Source: Desulfarculus sp. | Lineage (GTDB): Bacteria > Desulfobacterota > Desulfarculia > Desulfarculales > Desulfarculaceae | Length of the DNA stretch: 64,000 bases | Assembly (NCBI GenBank): GCA_016218705.1 | Contig: JACRDC010000058.1 | Span: 1-64,000, forward strand | Reading direction: 5' to 3' | Shown here: piece by piece, positions 32,536 through 43,336 of the stretch | How the letters are laid out: each line of letters begins with the position of its first letter | Numbering within the stretch: position 1 is the stretch's first letter | The notes under the pieces: generated by a model | Databases searched by the model: none | What the model saw: only the letters and a program-made list of their open reading frames with translations | What the model was told of the DNA's origin: nothing | Position numbers and translations under genes: made by a program

Positions 32536-34734
32536 CTAGCGCCGGGGGGGGCGGCGGTCGCGGTCGCCCCGGCGGTCGCGGTCGCCGCGGCTGTCGCGGT
32601 AATCACGGCGCTCCTCGCCGGGGCCGTCGTCGCCGCCGGTGCCGGGGGGCGGCGGCGGCAAGAGGGCCTTGCGGCTAAGGCGCACCTTGCCCCGGTCGTC
32701 AATGCCCAGCACCTTGACCTTGACGATGTCGCCTTCCTTGAGCACGTCGGTCACCGAGCGCACGCGGGTGTGGTCCAACTCGCTGATGTGCACCAGGCCG
32801 TCGCGTCCGGGCATGATCTCCACGAAGGCGCCGAAGTCCATGATGCGCACCACCTTGCCCTCGTAGACCGCGCCTTCCTCGGCCTCCTGGGTCAGGTCGC
32901 GGATCATCTGCAGGGCCTGGCGTCCGCTGTCGCCGTCCACGGCGGCCACGTGCACCGTGCCGTCGTCCTCCACGTCAATCTTGACGCCGGTTTCCATCTG
33001 GATGCCGCGGATGATCTTGCCGCCTGGTCCGATGATGTCCTTGATCTTCTCCACCGGGATCTTGATGGTGGTGATGCGCGGCGCGAAGAGGCTGATGTCG
33101 CCACGCGGACGCTCGAGGGCCTTGTTCATCTCGCCCAGGATGTGCAGGCGGCCGTCGCGGGCCTGGTCCAGGGCGCGGCCCATGACCTCTTTGTTGATGC
33201 CGCTGATCTTGATGTCCATCTGCACGGCGGCGATGCCCTGGGCCGATCCGGCCACCTTGAAGTCCATGTCGCCCAGGTGGTCCTCGTCGCCCAGGATGTC
33301 GGTGAGCACCGCGACCTTGTCGCCTTCCATGATGAGTCCCATGGCCACGCCGGCCACCGGCGCGCTCACCGGCACGCCGGCGTCCATCAGCGACAGGGAG
33401 GCGCCGCAGATGGTGGCCATGGAGGAGGAGCCGTTGGACTCCAGCACGTCGCTGACCACGCGCAGGCTGTAGGGGAAGGCCGCCTTGTCGGGCAGCACCT
33501 TGCCCACCGCCCGCCGGGCCAGGGCGCCGTGGCCGATATCGCGGCGGGTGGGTCCGCCCAGGCGCTTGGCCTCGTTGACGCTGAAGGGCGGGAAGTTGTA
33601 GTGCAGCATGAAACGGCGGAAGACGTCGCCCTGGGTGACGCTTTCTATGCGTTGCTCGTCGCCGCTGGTGCCCAGCGTGCAGGTGACCAGGGCCTGGGTC
33701 TCGCCGCGGGTGAACAGGGCCGAGCCGTGGGTGCGGGGCAGCAGGCCCACCTCGCAGGAGATGGGGCGCACGGTGGTCAGGTCGCGGCCGTCCACCCGGC
33801 GGGACTGATCCAGGATCATGGCCCGCATGGAATCGGCTTCCAGATGGTCCACCATGCCCTTGACCAGGCCCTCCTTGCCCAGGGCCGTCTCGCCCAGGGC
33901 CTCGACGACCTGCTTCTTGACCTCGCGCAGCTTGGCGTAGCGCTCCAGCTTGGGCCGAACCGCCAAGACCTCGGCGATGCCGGCGGCGGAGAGCTCGGTG
34001 ACCTTGGCCAGAAGCTCCTCGTTGGACACCGGCGGGGTGAAGGCGCGCTTGGGCTTGCCGCAAGCGGCCACCAACTCCTCCTGGATGTCCAGCAGGGGCT
34101 GCAAGCCGGCATGGCCGAACCAGATGGCCTCCAGGACCTCCCGCTCGGAGAGGAAGTTGGCCCCGCCCTCCACCATCACCACGGCGTTCCGCGAGCCGGC
34201 CACGACCAGGTCCATGTCCGAGCTCGCGCGCTGCTCGGTGGTGGGGTTGATGATTAGCTGACCGTTCACGCGCCCCACGCGCACCCCCGCCAGGGGGCCG
34301 GCGAAGGGCACGTCGCTGATGCACAGGGCGGCGGATGCGCCGGTCAGCGCCATCATGTCCGGGTCGTTGACCTTGTCCACCGAGTAGACGTTGGCTATGA
34401 CCTGGGTCTCATAGGTCCAGCCCTTGGGCATGCGCGGCCGTATGGGGCGGTCTATGATCCGGCAAGTGAGCGTCTCGCGCTCGCTGGGCCGGCCCATCTC
34501 CCGGCGGAAGAAGTTGCCGGGGATGCGGCCGGCGGCGTAGGACATTTCCTGGTAGTCCACGGTGAGCGGCAGGAAGTCTATGCCCTCGCGGGTGCCCTGG
34601 TCGGCCACGGCCGTGACCAGCACCACGGTGTCGCCGTGGGTGACCCAGGCCGCGCCGCCGGCCTGCTTGGCCACCTTGCCGGTCTCGATGGCGAACTCTT
34701 GACCATTGATGGTCGTGGAAACTTTTTTGTACAT
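32536..34734 (-). CDS. pnp: Polyribonucleotide nucleotidyltransferase
   Basis: This 732-residue enzyme degrades RNA 3' to 5' using phosphate. It contains two RNase PH domains ([17 protein letters not shown] and [14 protein letters not shown]), a KH domain ([17 protein letters not shown]) and an S1 domain ([19 protein letters not shown]). The C-terminus is a Gly/Arg/Asp-rich tail ([15 protein letters not shown]), possibly RNA- or protein-binding. It lies 24 bases after rpsO, the classic rpsO-pnp order. Confidence 0.97.
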   Translation of the reverse strand: MYKKVSTTINGQEFAIETGKVAKQAGGAAWVTHGDTVVLVTAVADQGTREGIDFLPLTVDYQEMSYAAGRIPGNFFRREMGRPSERETLTCRIIDRPIRPRMPKGWTYETQVIANVYSVDKVNDPDMMALTGASAALCISDVPFAGPLAGVRVGRVNGQLIINPTTEQRASSDMDLVVAGSRNAVVMVEGGANFLSEREVLEAIWFGHAGLQPLLDIQEELVAACGKPKRAFTPPVSNEELLAKVTELSAAGIAEVLAVRPKLERYAKLREVKKQVVEALGETALGKEGLVKGMVDHLEADSMRAMILDQSRRVDGRDLTTVRPISCEVGLLPRTHGSALFTRGETQALVTCTLGTSGDEQRIESVTQGDVFRRFMLHYNFPPFSVNEAKRLGGPTRRDIGHGALARRAVGKVLPDKAAFPYSLRVVSDVLESNGSSSMATICGASLSLMDAGVPVSAPVAGVAMGLIMEGDKVAVLTDILGDEDHLGDMDFKVAGSAQGIAAVQMDIKISGINKEVMGRALDQARDGRLHILGEMNKALERPRGDISLFAPRITTIKIPVEKIKDIIGPGGKIIRGIQMETGVKIDVEDDGTVHVAAVDGDSGRQALQMIRDLTQEAEEGAVYEGKVVRIMDFGAFVEIMPGRDGLVHISELDHTRVRSVTDVLKEGDIVKVKVLGIDDRGKVRLSRKALLPPPPPGTGGDDGPGEERRDYRDSRGDRDRRGDRDRRPPRR

Positions 34735-34758
34735 ATTCTCTCTCGCTTAAGGCTGGGG

Positions 34759-35028
34759 CTACTTGCGGATGCCCAGCTCCTTGATCACCGCCCGGTAGCG
34801 CTCGATGTCCTTGCGCTTAAGGTAATTGAGCAGGCGGCGCCGTTGGCCGACGAGCTTCAGTAGCCCGCGGCGGCTGTGATGGTCCTTGGTGTGGACCTTG
34901 AAATGCTCGGTCAGGTAGCGAATGCGCTCGCTCAAAAGGGCGATCTGCACCTCCGGCGAACCGGTGTCGCCGGCCTTGCGCTGAAACTTGATGATGAGTT
35001 CGCTTTTGGCTTCCGAGGTAAGAACCAC
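34759..35028 (-). CDS. rpsO: 30S ribosomal protein S15
   Basis: This 89-residue protein binds 16S rRNA and organises the central domain of the small subunit. [16 protein letters not shown] and [21 protein letters not shown] are diagnostic. It uses GTG at 35028, preceded by GGAGGTTGATAAA; longer readings from upstream ATGs are not S15-like. It sits between truB and pnp. Confidence 0.97.
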   Translation of the reverse strand: MVLTSEAKSELIIKFQRKAGDTGSPEVQIALLSERIRYLTEHFKVHTKDHHSRRGLLKLVGQRRRLLNYLKRKDIERYRAVIKELGIRK

Positions 35029-35119
35029 TTTATCAACCTCCTTCTGGTTTGTTGGACCTTGCGGTCCCTTGTCCGCGGCCCAGAACGCTGTCCCCAGCCA
35101 CCCGGCCGGGGCTCCAGGC

Positions 35120-36130
35120 TTACTCGGCCCCCAGGGCCGACGCGGATGCCTCGTCATCCAAGCCCTCCAGCGAGGACTCGGGAAAAACCCTGATACTCTC
35201 GTAATCGCGCCCTGGGCGGCCCGGGTCCGGCCCCAGCCAGCGCAGCACCGCCGCCAGGCCGCCGGCCGGGTCCAGCACCCGGAAGGCCTGGCCTGGCGCC
35301 AACTGGCCCAAAAACTCCCGGCCAAAGGCCTGGCCAGGCAGGATGCGCCCCTGCCTGACCTGCCAGGCCAGGTCGTCGTCCAAGCTGACCGCCGGCAGGC
35401 CGCAACGCTCCAGGGCCTCATCCAGGGGCAGCAGGCGCTCGGCCAACTCGGCCGCGTCCCAGTCCAGGGCGGTCTCCAGCTCCACGGCCCGCTCCACGCC
35501 AAAGGGCTCGGAGCCCAGGCGGCGCAAGGCCTTCAGGTGCCCCACGCTGCCCAGGGCTGAAGCCAATTCCTGGGCCAGGGAGCGCAAATAGGTGCCCCGG
35601 GAGCAGCGCATGACAAAGTCAATCTCACCGGGACGCAAGGCCACCAGGCGCGCCTCATACACCGTGATGGGCCGGGGTGGCTTGTGCACCTCCTGGCCGG
35701 CGCGGGCATAGGCGTACAAGGGCCGGCCCTGGTGCTTGGCCGCCGAAAAGGCCGGCGGGGCCTGCATGCGCTGGCCCTCCAGGGCCTTCAGCGCCGCCAC
35801 CACCTGGGCCTCCGTAAGCTCGGGCACCGAGGCGCTGGCCGTCTCCTGGCCGGTGGGGTCGCCGGTGTCGGTAGCATACCCCAGTGCCAAAGTCGCGGCG
35901 TAGGTCTTGGCGCCTTGGCCCATCAGGTCCACCAGGCGCGTGGCCTGGTTGAAGGCCAGCACCAACAGCCCCGTGGCAAAGGGGTCCAGGGTGCCGGCGT
36001 GCCCCAGCTTGGCCGGCGCGAAACGCCGGCGCAGGCGCTCCACCAGGTCGTGGCTGGTGGGGCCGGCGGGCTTGTCAATGAGCAGCACGCCCGAGTCCAA
36101 AAAGCGGGGATGGCGGCGCCGGCGTCCCAT
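35120..36130 (-). CDS. truB: tRNA pseudouridine(55) synthase
   Basis: This 336-residue enzyme makes pseudouridine 55 in the T-loop of tRNAs. [17 protein letters not shown] and [12 protein letters not shown] with catalytic Asp49 identify it. The C-terminal part has the PUA-like extension. It starts at TGATG, sharing one base with the nrnA stop, so the two are translationally coupled. Confidence 0.96.
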   Translation of the reverse strand: MGRRRRHPRFLDSGVLLIDKPAGPTSHDLVERLRRRFAPAKLGHAGTLDPFATGLLVLAFNQATRLVDLMGQGAKTYAATLALGYATDTGDPTGQETASASVPELTEAQVVAALKALEGQRMQAPPAFSAAKHQGRPLYAYARAGQEVHKPPRPITVYEARLVALRPGEIDFVMRCSRGTYLRSLAQELASALGSVGHLKALRRLGSEPFGVERAVELETALDWDAAELAERLLPLDEALERCGLPAVSLDDDLAWQVRQGRILPGQAFGREFLGQLAPGQAFRVLDPAGGLAAVLRWLGPDPGRPGRDYESIRVFPESSLEGLDDEASASALGAE

Positions 36131-37095
36131 CAGGCGCGGTCCTCTGCCAGGCGCGCCCGCAACAGCTCGCCCAGGCGGCCGGCGGCCTCTTGCAGGGTGC
36201 CCTCCAGGCGCGCGCCGGCGGCGTTGTGGTGCCCGCCGCCGCCCAGCGCGAGGGCCAAGGCACCCACGTCCACGCGGCCCCGGGAGCGCAGGCTGGCCTT
36301 GACGCTGTTCTGGTCAATCTCCTTGACCAGCGCCGCCACCTCCACCCCCCGGATGGCCCGGAATTCCTCCACGATGCGGTCCAGGTCGCTGGGCGGGCAG
36401 CCCAGGTCAACCAGGTCGCTGGCCTTGGCCGTGGCCAGGGCCAGGCGGCCGCCGGCCAGGAGCTCAAGCCTATCGGTCACCCGCGCGAACAGGCGCAGGC
36501 GGGCCAGGCTGGTGGAGTAGGCCTCCTGGGTCACGGCCCAGGGGTCGGCGCCGGCGGCCACCAGGTCCGCGGCCGCCTTGAGGGCCTGGGGCGTGGTGTT
36601 GGAGTAGCAGAAGCGGCCGGTATCGGTCTGCAAGCCCACGAAGAGACAGGTGGCGGCGTCCTTGCTTATAGGCAGGCCCATCTCTTGGGCCAGCAGGGTC
36701 ACCATCTGGGCGGTGGCGGCTTTTGCCGGGTCCACCCAGCGGGGCTGGCCGAAATCGGCCGCGCCCATGTGGTGGTCCATCACTGCCACCCGGGGCAGGG
36801 CCTTGAGCAGGGGCTCGGCCAGGCGGCCGGCGCGCTCGGGCTCGTGGCAATCCAACAGCACCGCCAGGTCCACGTCCTCGGCCTGGGGCAGGTCCTCGCG
36901 GACCATGTCCAGGCCGGGCAGGAAGGCGTATTCCTCGGCCACCTGGCCGGCGCGGTGGGCGAAGACCAGCTTCCCCGCGCTTTTAAGCAGGTGCATGAGG
37001 CCCAGCACCGAGCCGATGGCGTCGCCGTCGGGGTCACGGTGGGCCAGCACCAGCACCCGCCGGGCCGGGGCCAGGGCCTGCCTGAGACGCGCCAT
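36130..37095 (-). CDS. nrnA: DHH/DHHA1 phosphoesterase (NrnA-type nanoRNase)
   Basis: This 321-residue protein has the DHH metal sites AHRDPDGDAIGS, LLDCHEPERAG and VMDHHMG, and a DHHA1 C-terminus with GGGGHHNAAGARLEG. It degrades nanoRNAs and 3'-phosphoadenosine 5'-phosphate. Placement between rbfA and truB is conserved in many bacteria. ATG at 37095 overlaps the rbfA stop as TGATG; a GTG one codon earlier is an alternative. Confidence 0.94.
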   Translation of the reverse strand: MARLRQALAPARRVLVLAHRDPDGDAIGSVLGLMHLLKSAGKLVFAHRAGQVAEEYAFLPGLDMVREDLPQAEDVDLAVLLDCHEPERAGRLAEPLLKALPRVAVMDHHMGAADFGQPRWVDPAKAATAQMVTLLAQEMGLPISKDAATCLFVGLQTDTGRFCYSNTTPQALKAAADLVAAGADPWAVTQEAYSTSLARLRLFARVTDRLELLAGGRLALATAKASDLVDLGCPPSDLDRIVEEFRAIRGVEVAALVKEIDQNSVKASLRSRGRVDVGALALALGGGGHHNAAGARLEGTLQEAAGRLGELLRARLAEDRA

Positions 37096-37499
37096 CACGG
37101 CTGGTCCTCCCCCTCGGGCTCGGGCTGGTCGCCGCGGGCCAGGGCCAGGGCCTGGTCCTGCTGGCGGGCCTGGCGGATCAGCCCGTCCAGGCGCACGCCC
37201 TCGGCCAGGGAGGGGTCGTAGACCGGCACCAGCTTGGGCGTCACCTTGATTTGCAGGCGGCTGGCCAGCTCGCGGCGCAAAAAGGGCGAGGCGCTCTTGA
37301 AGGCGGTCTCCACCTCGGGCCGGCGGGCGGCCTCCAGCAGGCTGTAGAAGACCTTGGCCTGGCCCAGGTCGGGGCTGACATCCACGCCGGTGATGGTGAT
37401 GAGCGCCAGGCGCGGGTCCTTGACCCTTTTTAGCAACAGATCGCCCAGTTCGGCCTGGATCAGGTTGCCCAGTCTTTGGGTGCGGCGGGTGCCCATCAT
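37095..37499 (-). CDS. rbfA: 30S ribosome-binding factor A
   Basis: This 134-residue protein assists 16S rRNA maturation. RRTQRLGNLIQAELGDLLLK, DPRLALITITGVDVSPDL and KLVPVYDPSLAEGVRLDGLI are typical. The ATG at 37499 overlaps the upstream DUF503 stop as ATGA. The last 20 residues are acidic. Confidence 0.94.
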   Translation of the reverse strand: MMGTRRTQRLGNLIQAELGDLLLKRVKDPRLALITITGVDVSPDLGQAKVFYSLLEAARRPEVETAFKSASPFLRRELASRLQIKVTPKLVPVYDPSLAEGVRLDGLIRQARQQDQALALARGDQPEPEGEDQP

Positions 37500-37828
37500 G
37501 CTTCCCAGGGCGGCTTGACCGCCGGGGCCCAGGCCATGTCCTTGAGGCTCAAGACCTCTTGGCGCACGTCCACCACCTCGGCCAGGGCCAGGCGCTCCAC
37601 GAAGCGGCCGATCTCGTCCAACTGCCGCTGGGCATGGGCCACCTCGTTGCTGCACACGGCAAAGCCCAGCTCCAGGCGCTGCCAGAGATCGCCGGAGCCC
37701 AGCTCGCTGGCCGCGGCGTTGAACTTGGCGCGCACCCGGTCAATGACCGAGCGCGTCACCTTGCGCTTGGCCTTGAGGTCAGAAGCCCCTTGCACATGCA
37801 GGGTCATCATCAGGGCGCCCACCACCAT
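37496..37828 (-). CDS. DUF503 family protein (YlxP-like)
   Basis: This 110-residue protein matches DUF503: MVVGALMMTLHVQGASDLK at the start and RSVIDRVRAKFNAAASELG next. It is conserved between infB and rbfA in many Gram-positives and Deltaproteobacteria; the homologue YlxP has been linked to ribosome assembly, but its biochemical role is unsettled. The start at 37828 is by family alignment. Confidence 0.9.
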   Translation of the reverse strand: MVVGALMMTLHVQGASDLKAKRKVTRSVIDRVRAKFNAAASELGSGDLWQRLELGFAVCSNEVAHAQRQLDEIGRFVERLALAEVVDVRQEVLSLKDMAWAPAVKPPWEA

Positions 37829-37882
37829 GTCTGTCTCGTCGCCTCTCCCTATCAAGCCCAGGGGGTTGCCTGGGCCGTGGTG

Positions 37883-40795
37883 CTACAGCTCGGCGGCCAC
37901 CTCGCGGGTCACGAAGGCCTCGATCTCGTCGCCCACCTTGATGTCGTTGTAGTTGTCCAGGCCGATGCCGCACTCGTAGCCCTGCACAACCTCCTTGACG
38001 TCCTCCTTGAAGCGGCGCAGGGAGGATATCTTGGTGGTGGCCACCACCACGCCCTCGCGCAAGAGCCGCGCCTGGGCGTTGCGCTCCACCTTGCCGCTGG
38101 TCACCGAGCAGCCGGCGATGACCCCGATCTTGGGCACGCTGAAGGTCTCGCGCACCTCGGCGCGGCCCAGGACCTCCTCGTGCATCACCGGGGCCAGCAT
38201 GCCGGTCAAGGCCGCCGTCACGTCGTCCAGCACCTGGTAGATGATGTCGTAGGTGCGCACGTCCACGTGCTCTGCCTCGGCGATCTCGCCGACCTTGCCG
38301 GTGGGGCGCACGTTGAAGCCGATGATGATGGCGTTGCTGGCCGAGGCCAGCATCACGTCGGTCTCGGTGATGGCGCCGGTGGCGGCTTGGATGACGTTGA
38401 CCTTGACCTGCTCGTTGCCCAGTTTGTTGAGCGCGTCCACCAGGGCCTGCACCGAGCCCTGCACGTCGCCCTTGACGATGAGTTTCAACTCCTGGACGGC
38501 GCCCTCCTTCATCTGCTCGAAGAAGCCCTCCAGGGTCAGGCGGGTCTGGGAAGACAACTCGGCCTCGCGCTTCTTGAGGGCGCGGTGCTCGGCGATCTGC
38601 TTGGCGACCTTGTCGCTCTCCACCACCGCGAACTCGTCGCCGGCCTCGGGCACCCCGGCGAAGCCCTGCACCTCCACGGGTATGGACGGTCCGGCCTCGT
38701 CCACGCGTTGACCCAGGTCGTCGAACAGGGCGCGCACCTTGCCGGCGTGAACGCCGCAGACAAAGGGGTCGCCGGTCTTCAAGGTGCCGTCCTGCACCAG
38801 CACCGAGGCCACGGGGCCGCGCCCCTTGTCCAGGCGGGCTTCCAAAATATGGCCGCGGGCGGGCTTTTGGGGGTTGGCCTTCAGCTCCAGGATCTCGGAC
38901 TGCAAATTGAGCATGTCCAGCAGGCTGTCCACGCCCTGGCCAGTCTTGGCCGAGACCTCCACCATGATGACGTCGCCGCCCCAGGCCTCGGAGACCAGGC
39001 CCTGGTCGGCCAGCTCGCGGCGTACCCGCTCGGGGTCGGCCCCGGGCTTGTCAATCTTGTTGATGGCCACCACGATGGGCACGTTCGCCGCCCGGCTGTG
39101 GGCGATGGCCTCCTTGGTCTGCTGCATCACGCCGTCGTCGGCGCTGACCACCAGCACCACCACGTCGGTGACCTGGGCGCCGCGGGCGCGCATCTGGGTG
39201 AAGGCCTCGTGGCCGGGGGTGTCCACGAAGACCACCTGGCCGCCGGAGGGCACGCGCACGTTGTAGGCGCCGATGTGCTGGGTGATGCCGCCGGCCTCGC
39301 CAGAGACCACGTTGCTGCGGCGGATGGTGTCAAGAAGCGAGGTCTTGCCGTGGTCCACGTGGCCCATGATGGTCACCACCGGGGGACGGGTATGGAGGTC
39401 CTCCTCGCGGTCCACGGCCTGCTCCAAGAGGCCCTCTTCCTCGAAGGCCACGCGCTCCACCTCGAAGCCGAACTCGGTGGCCACCAGGGCGGCGTCTTCA
39501 ACGTCCAGGGACTGATTGAGGGTGACCATCATGCCGCTTTGCATGAGCCGCCCCACCAGCTCGGCCGATTTCACGCCCATGCGCTTGGCCAGCTCGCCCA
39601 CGGTGATGGCCTCGCCCACGCGCACGCGGCGCTTGATGGCCTTGGGCGTGGTCAACTCGGTCTTCTTGGGGCGCTTGGCCGCGCCACGCCCGCGCTTGCC
39701 CTTGGCGGGGCGGTCGTAGAGGTCGGCCTTGTCCAGAATTTCCTTTTTCTTGCTGGCGGCCTTGCGCATCAGGAACTCGTCATCCGGGATGGCCGAGGTG
39801 GTCTTCTTGCCCTTCTTGCGGCGGGGGCGGTTGCGCTCGTCCAGCTTCTCCGGCGGCGGCACGTCGCCCACGGCGGGCTGGGCGGGCATGCCGGGGCGCG
39901 GCGGGCGCGGCCCCAGGGGCGGGCGGGCGCCCATGGGCGGGCGGGCGGGCCGGCCCTCGGCGAAGCGCTGCTCCACCACGGGGGCCACCGGCTGGGTGGG
40001 CCGGCTGATGATGCGGGCCGGGGTGTCGCCGGCCGGGCGGCGGGGCTTGGGGGCCTCCTCCCTGGCCACCGGCTTGGGCCGCGGCTGCTCCTTGGGTTTG
40101 ACGGCGGCCCGGGGCGGCTGGATCGGCTCCTCCGCGGCCAAGGGCTGGGGTTCCACGGCGGGCTGCGGCTGGGGCTCGGCCACGGCTTTCTCCTCGGCCG
40201 CCGAGCTGGACGGGGCCTCCGGGATAGGGGCGGGTTCTGGCGCTGGGGCCTGGGGGGCAACCGGGGGGGCCGGCGGGGCCTGGGCCTGCGCCGGGGCCGG
40301 CTCCGGCGCCACGGCCGGGGGCGCGGGCTCGGGCGGGGCCTGGGCTTCCACCGCCGCCGGCGCGGCCTCGGCGGCCTGGGGCTCGGCGGCGGCCACGGCC
40401 GCCGGGGCCGGGGCCGGTTCCAGGGCCGGTGGGGCCTCGGCCACGGCCGCCGGGGCCGGGGCGGGCTTCGGGGCCGCCGGGGCGGTGACGGGCTCCGGGG
40501 CGGGGGCCTCCTCCGGAGCGGGCGCCGCCTCCAGGGCGGGCTCCTCCTCGGCGGCCAGGCCCTCCTCCTCCACGGTCTTGCGGCGGCGGCGGATCACCCG
40601 CGTGGTGACCCGCTTTTCCTCCACCACGTCGGAGCGCTCGGCCCTCAGCCGCTCGCGCACCACCTGGGCCTCCTCGGGGCTGATGACGCTCATGTGATTG
40701 CGCACATCCAGGCCCAACTCAATCAATTGGCGCAACAGGTCCTTGTTGTCGACCTTGAGTTCCTTGGCCAGCTCGTACACCCGCAATTTGGCCAT
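37883..40795 (-). CDS. infB: Translation initiation factor IF-2
   Basis: This 970-residue GTPase delivers initiator tRNA. The IF2_N domain ([20 protein letters not shown]) is followed by about 300 residues rich in Ala, Pro and Glu, then a basic stretch. The G domain (GHVDHGKTS near residue 480, [13 protein letters not shown]) comes next and domains II-IV follow. The long low-complexity linker is the main length difference from shorter IF-2 forms. It lies 9 bases after ylxR. Confidence 0.97.
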   Translation of the reverse strand: MAKLRVYELAKELKVDNKDLLRQLIELGLDVRNHMSVISPEEAQVVRERLRAERSDVVEEKRVTTRVIRRRRKTVEEEGLAAEEEPALEAAPAPEEAPAPEPVTAPAAPKPAPAPAAVAEAPPALEPAPAPAAVAAAEPQAAEAAPAAVEAQAPPEPAPPAVAPEPAPAQAQAPPAPPVAPQAPAPEPAPIPEAPSSSAAEEKAVAEPQPQPAVEPQPLAAEEPIQPPRAAVKPKEQPRPKPVAREEAPKPRRPAGDTPARIISRPTQPVAPVVEQRFAEGRPARPPMGARPPLGPRPPRPGMPAQPAVGDVPPPEKLDERNRPRRKKGKKTTSAIPDDEFLMRKAASKKKEILDKADLYDRPAKGKRGRGAAKRPKKTELTTPKAIKRRVRVGEAITVGELAKRMGVKSAELVGRLMQSGMMVTLNQSLDVEDAALVATEFGFEVERVAFEEEGLLEQAVDREEDLHTRPPVVTIMGHVDHGKTSLLDTIRRSNVVSGEAGGITQHIGAYNVRVPSGGQVVFVDTPGHEAFTQMRARGAQVTDVVVLVVSADDGVMQQTKEAIAHSRAANVPIVVAINKIDKPGADPERVRRELADQGLVSEAWGGDVIMVEVSAKTGQGVDSLLDMLNLQSEILELKANPQKPARGHILEARLDKGRGPVASVLVQDGTLKTGDPFVCGVHAGKVRALFDDLGQRVDEAGPSIPVEVQGFAGVPEAGDEFAVVESDKVAKQIAEHRALKKREAELSSQTRLTLEGFFEQMKEGAVQELKLIVKGDVQGSVQALVDALNKLGNEQVKVNVIQAATGAITETDVMLASASNAIIIGFNVRPTGKVGEIAEAEHVDVRTYDIIYQVLDDVTAALTGMLAPVMHEEVLGRAEVRETFSVPKIGVIAGCSVTSGKVERNAQARLLREGVVVATTKISSLRRFKEDVKEVVQGYECGIGLDNYNDIKVGDEIEAFVTREVAAEL

Positions 40796-40804
40796 TCAAA
40801 TCTC

Positions 40805-41101
40805 CTAAGAAGTCGCTGCTTGGGCTGGCAAGGAGCTGATCTCCGGCCGCGTGTCAAACCCGGCCCAGGCTTCCTCGCCCAGTGTCACACGAAAAATCCG
40901 CTTTTTGGCCCGCCCGGCCAGCAGGCGCCTTGCGCACCGCCGTTGCCGGCAGATATAGGCCCCGCGTCCGGGCAGCCGGCGCCCAGGGTCGGGCACCACC
41001 AGACCACCGGCGAGCGCCAGGCGCAACAGTTCGGCCTGGGGCTTTTTTTGCCCGCAGGCCCGGCAGGTGCGCCAGGGTCCGGCCGGGGCGGCCTGGGTCA
41101 T
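40805..41101 (-). CDS. ylxR: YlxR-family (DUF448) RNA-binding protein
   Basis: This 98-residue basic protein has RTCRACGQKKPQAELLRLAL and GRGAYICRQRRCARRLL, the YlxR fold. It lies between nusA and infB as in most genomes. Family members have been linked to rnpB RNA binding and gene regulation. Confidence 0.93.
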   Translation of the reverse strand: MTQAAPAGPWRTCRACGQKKPQAELLRLALAGGLVVPDPGRRLPGRGAYICRQRRCARRLLAGRAKKRIFRVTLGEEAWAGFDTRPEISSLPAQAATS

Positions 41102-41107
41102 GGGGCC

Positions 41108-42463
41108 TTAGCCCTCGTCTTGACCGTCCGGGGCGGCCTCGGCCTGGCCGGCCGGGGGGGCCTCGGTCTGCTCATCCGAGGCGGAGGCCTCGGGCTCGTC
41201 ATCGCCCTGGTCCCTGCCCTGGCCGGACTCGCGGTCGCTCAAGTAGCGCCTGGCGTCGGCGATCAGGACCGGGGCGCGCTCGGCGCCGATACCCGGCAGG
41301 CCGGCCAGGTCACCGGGCTCGGCGTCGGCCAGGGCCTCGGCCGAGCCGTAGCCGGCCTGGAACAGGGTGTCGGCGCTGACGTCGCCCACGCCCACCACGT
41401 CCAGGAGCGAGCGGTAGCCGTCGCGCAGGGCCTCGCCGTATTTGGACTCGCTCTTGACGTCAATCTTCCAGCCCGTGAGCTTGCTGGCCAGGCGCACGTT
41501 CTGGCCGCGGCGGCCGATGGCCAGCGAGAGCATCTCGTCGGCCACGATCACCTCCATGGTTTGGTTGACCTCGTCCACCACCACGCGGCTGATCTCGGCT
41601 GGGGCCAGGGCGTTGACCACGTAGCGGGCCGGGTCGGGGTCGTAGGAGATGATGTCTATCTTCTCGCCCCGAAGCTCCTGCACCACGGCCTGCACGCGGC
41701 TGCCCTTCATGCCCACGCAGGCGCCCACCGGGTCCACGTCGCGGTCGCGGGAGCTGACGCCGATCTTGGTGCGGCTGCCGGGCTCGCGGGCCACGCCCTC
41801 CACGGTGACGATGCCCTCGGCGATCTCGGGCACCTCCAGCTCGAACAGGGCCTGGATGAAGCCGGGATGGGTGCGGGAGAGCACGATCTGGGGGCCACGG
41901 CTGATGCGCTTGACGTCCAGCACGAAGGCCCGCACGCGGTCGCCGGGGCGGTAGCCCTCGCGGGGCACCTGCTCCCGGGGCGGCAGGACGGCCTCGGTGC
42001 GCCCCAGGTTGACGATGATGGCGCCTTTGTCGAATCGCTGCACGATGCCGTTGATGATCTCGCCCTTGCGGTCCTTGAAGTCCTCGAAGATGATGTCGCG
42101 CTCGGCGTCCTTCATGCGCTGGATGATGACCTGCTTGGCGCTCTGGGCGGCTATGCGGCCGAACTCGCCGGTGTCAACCTTGACGCCCAGTTCGTCGCCC
42201 ACCTCGCATTCCGGGTCCAGCTTGAGGGCCTGCTTCAGATCAATCTGGGTCTCCGGGTCGGTGAGCTCCTCCACCACCTCTTTGAACTCGAAGACCTCCA
42301 CCTCGCCCAGGTCGTCGTTGTAGGCCACGTCCACCTCCACCTTGGAGCCCAGCTTGCGCCGGGCAGCGGAACGCATGGCCTCTTCCAGGGTGTTTATGAG
42401 GATCTCGCGGTCCAGACCCTTTTCCCTGGCCACCTGGTCAATCATCCGTTTCAGTTCGCTCAT
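41108..42463 (-). CDS. nusA: Transcription termination/antitermination factor NusA
   Basis: This 451-residue protein contains the RNA polymerase-binding N-domain, an S1 domain (IINGIVQRFDKGAIIVNLG), two KH domains (GACVGMKGSRVQAVVQELRG and LAIGRRGQNVRLASKLTG), and a C-terminal helix-hairpin-helix region with an acidic tail. It modulates pausing, termination and antitermination. It follows rimP by 53 bases. Confidence 0.96.
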   Translation of the reverse strand: MSELKRMIDQVAREKGLDREILINTLEEAMRSAARRKLGSKVEVDVAYNDDLGEVEVFEFKEVVEELTDPETQIDLKQALKLDPECEVGDELGVKVDTGEFGRIAAQSAKQVIIQRMKDAERDIIFEDFKDRKGEIINGIVQRFDKGAIIVNLGRTEAVLPPREQVPREGYRPGDRVRAFVLDVKRISRGPQIVLSRTHPGFIQALFELEVPEIAEGIVTVEGVAREPGSRTKIGVSSRDRDVDPVGACVGMKGSRVQAVVQELRGEKIDIISYDPDPARYVVNALAPAEISRVVVDEVNQTMEVIVADEMLSLAIGRRGQNVRLASKLTGWKIDVKSESKYGEALRDGYRSLLDVVGVGDVSADTLFQAGYGSAEALADAEPGDLAGLPGIGAERAPVLIADARRYLSDRESGQGRDQGDDEPEASASDEQTEAPPAGQAEAAPDGQDEG

Positions 42464-42516
42464 GCGAGGCTCTCCAAAAACCGTTCCAAATGTCCCGTAC
42501 CGTGCGTGTTAAAACG

Positions 42517-42966
42517 CTAAATTTGCAAGTCCAGGTTAGCCTTGGCCACCTGGTCCAGGGCGATGGCCCGCTGCCCTTCCGGGGTCTGCACCAGCACGTC
42601 GCCGCCCTGGCAGCCCATGAGCACGCCCTTGATGGTGCGGCTCTTGCCCTCCTGGTCCAGGTAGATCAGGCGCGCGGGCCGGCCGGCGAAGATCTCGAAA
42701 TCCCGCCGGGTTTTCAGCCGCCGCGTCAGGCCGGGGGAGCTGACCTCCAGGCGGTAGCGGCCGGGGATGAGGTCCTCCACGTCCAACAGGTCGCCGGCCT
42801 GGCGGTTGACCTCTGTGCATTCGTCCAGGGTCACGCCGCCCTCGGGGCGGTCCACGAAGAGCCTAAGCACCTGGCCCGAGCCCTCGGGGCGCCATTGCAA
42901 TTGAACCAGCATCAGCCCCTCGGAGCGCACCACCGGCTCCAACAGCTCGGTGAGCTTGGACTCCAT
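42517..42966 (-). CDS. rimP: Ribosome maturation factor RimP
   Basis: This 149-residue protein aids 30S assembly. LTELLEPVVRSEGLMLVQLQ, RLFVDRPEGGVTLDECTEVN and YRLEVSSPGLTRRL are diagnostic. The start at 42966 is by family alignment; the ribosome site is weak. It is the first protein gene of the nusA-infB operon, 295 bases from a tRNA gene. Confidence 0.94.
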   Translation of the reverse strand: MESKLTELLEPVVRSEGLMLVQLQWRPEGSGQVLRLFVDRPEGGVTLDECTEVNRQAGDLLDVEDLIPGRYRLEVSSPGLTRRLKTRRDFEIFAGRPARLIYLDQEGKSRTIKGVLMGCQGGDVLVQTPEGQRAIALDQVAKANLDLQI

Positions 42967-43260
42967 GTCATTGGAGTTGCTGGCCTTTGCCGGCACAAAC
43001 CCGCCTTTCCCCGCCAGGGGCGTTGGCCCCCGCGCGGTCCCCGCCAGCAAACGCGGGGCCGTGGACCTTTACGAATCTGTCCGTGCAGCACGGTGGCCCA
43101 TCAAAGCCGGCCAGATCGGATCGGGTCCACTAATCGAAGCAAGCCCCAAGACCCCGGGGGACAGGGCCTCGGCGACCCCCTCAAAAAGGGACAACACCGC
43201 CACGGAAGGCCACGGCAGGGCCGCGTCCCTCCAGCGGGCGGCGGTCGGACAAACAAGGAG
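42967..43260. other. Leader between tRNA-Gly and rimP
   Basis: 294 bases without a gene. Several GC hairpins can be drawn (for example CCCCGCCAGGGGCG near 43010-43023). A separate rimP promoter was not identified, so the tRNA promoter may drive the operon. Confidence 0.4.
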
Positions 43261-43336
43261 TGGAGCGGGCAACGGGGGTCGAACCCGCGACTTCAAGCTT
43301 GGGAAGCTCGTACTCTACCAACTGAGTTATGCCCGC
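43261..43336 (-). tRNA. tRNA-Gly (anticodon CCC)
   Basis: The cloverleaf is complete: acceptor GCGGGCA/TGCCCGC, D-stem ACTC/GAGT, anticodon stem CGAGC/GCTTG with loop TTCCCAA (anticodon CCC, reads GGG), T-arm GCGGG-TTCGACC-CCCGT, discriminator T and an encoded CCA. The sequence closely follows E. coli tRNA-Gly(CCC). It lies at the head of the rimP-nusA-infB operon, a place held by metY in E. coli. Confidence 0.97.

Noticed and set aside
34759-35502. 247-residue reading of rpsO
   Set aside because: The first part overlaps truB in another frame; S15 is 89 residues and begins at GTG 35028 after GGAGGT.
37559-42520. 1653-residue plus-strand open frame opposite infB-nusA
   Set aside because: GC-rich codon bias leaves the complementary frame open; the composition is repetitive and lies over essential genes on the other strand.
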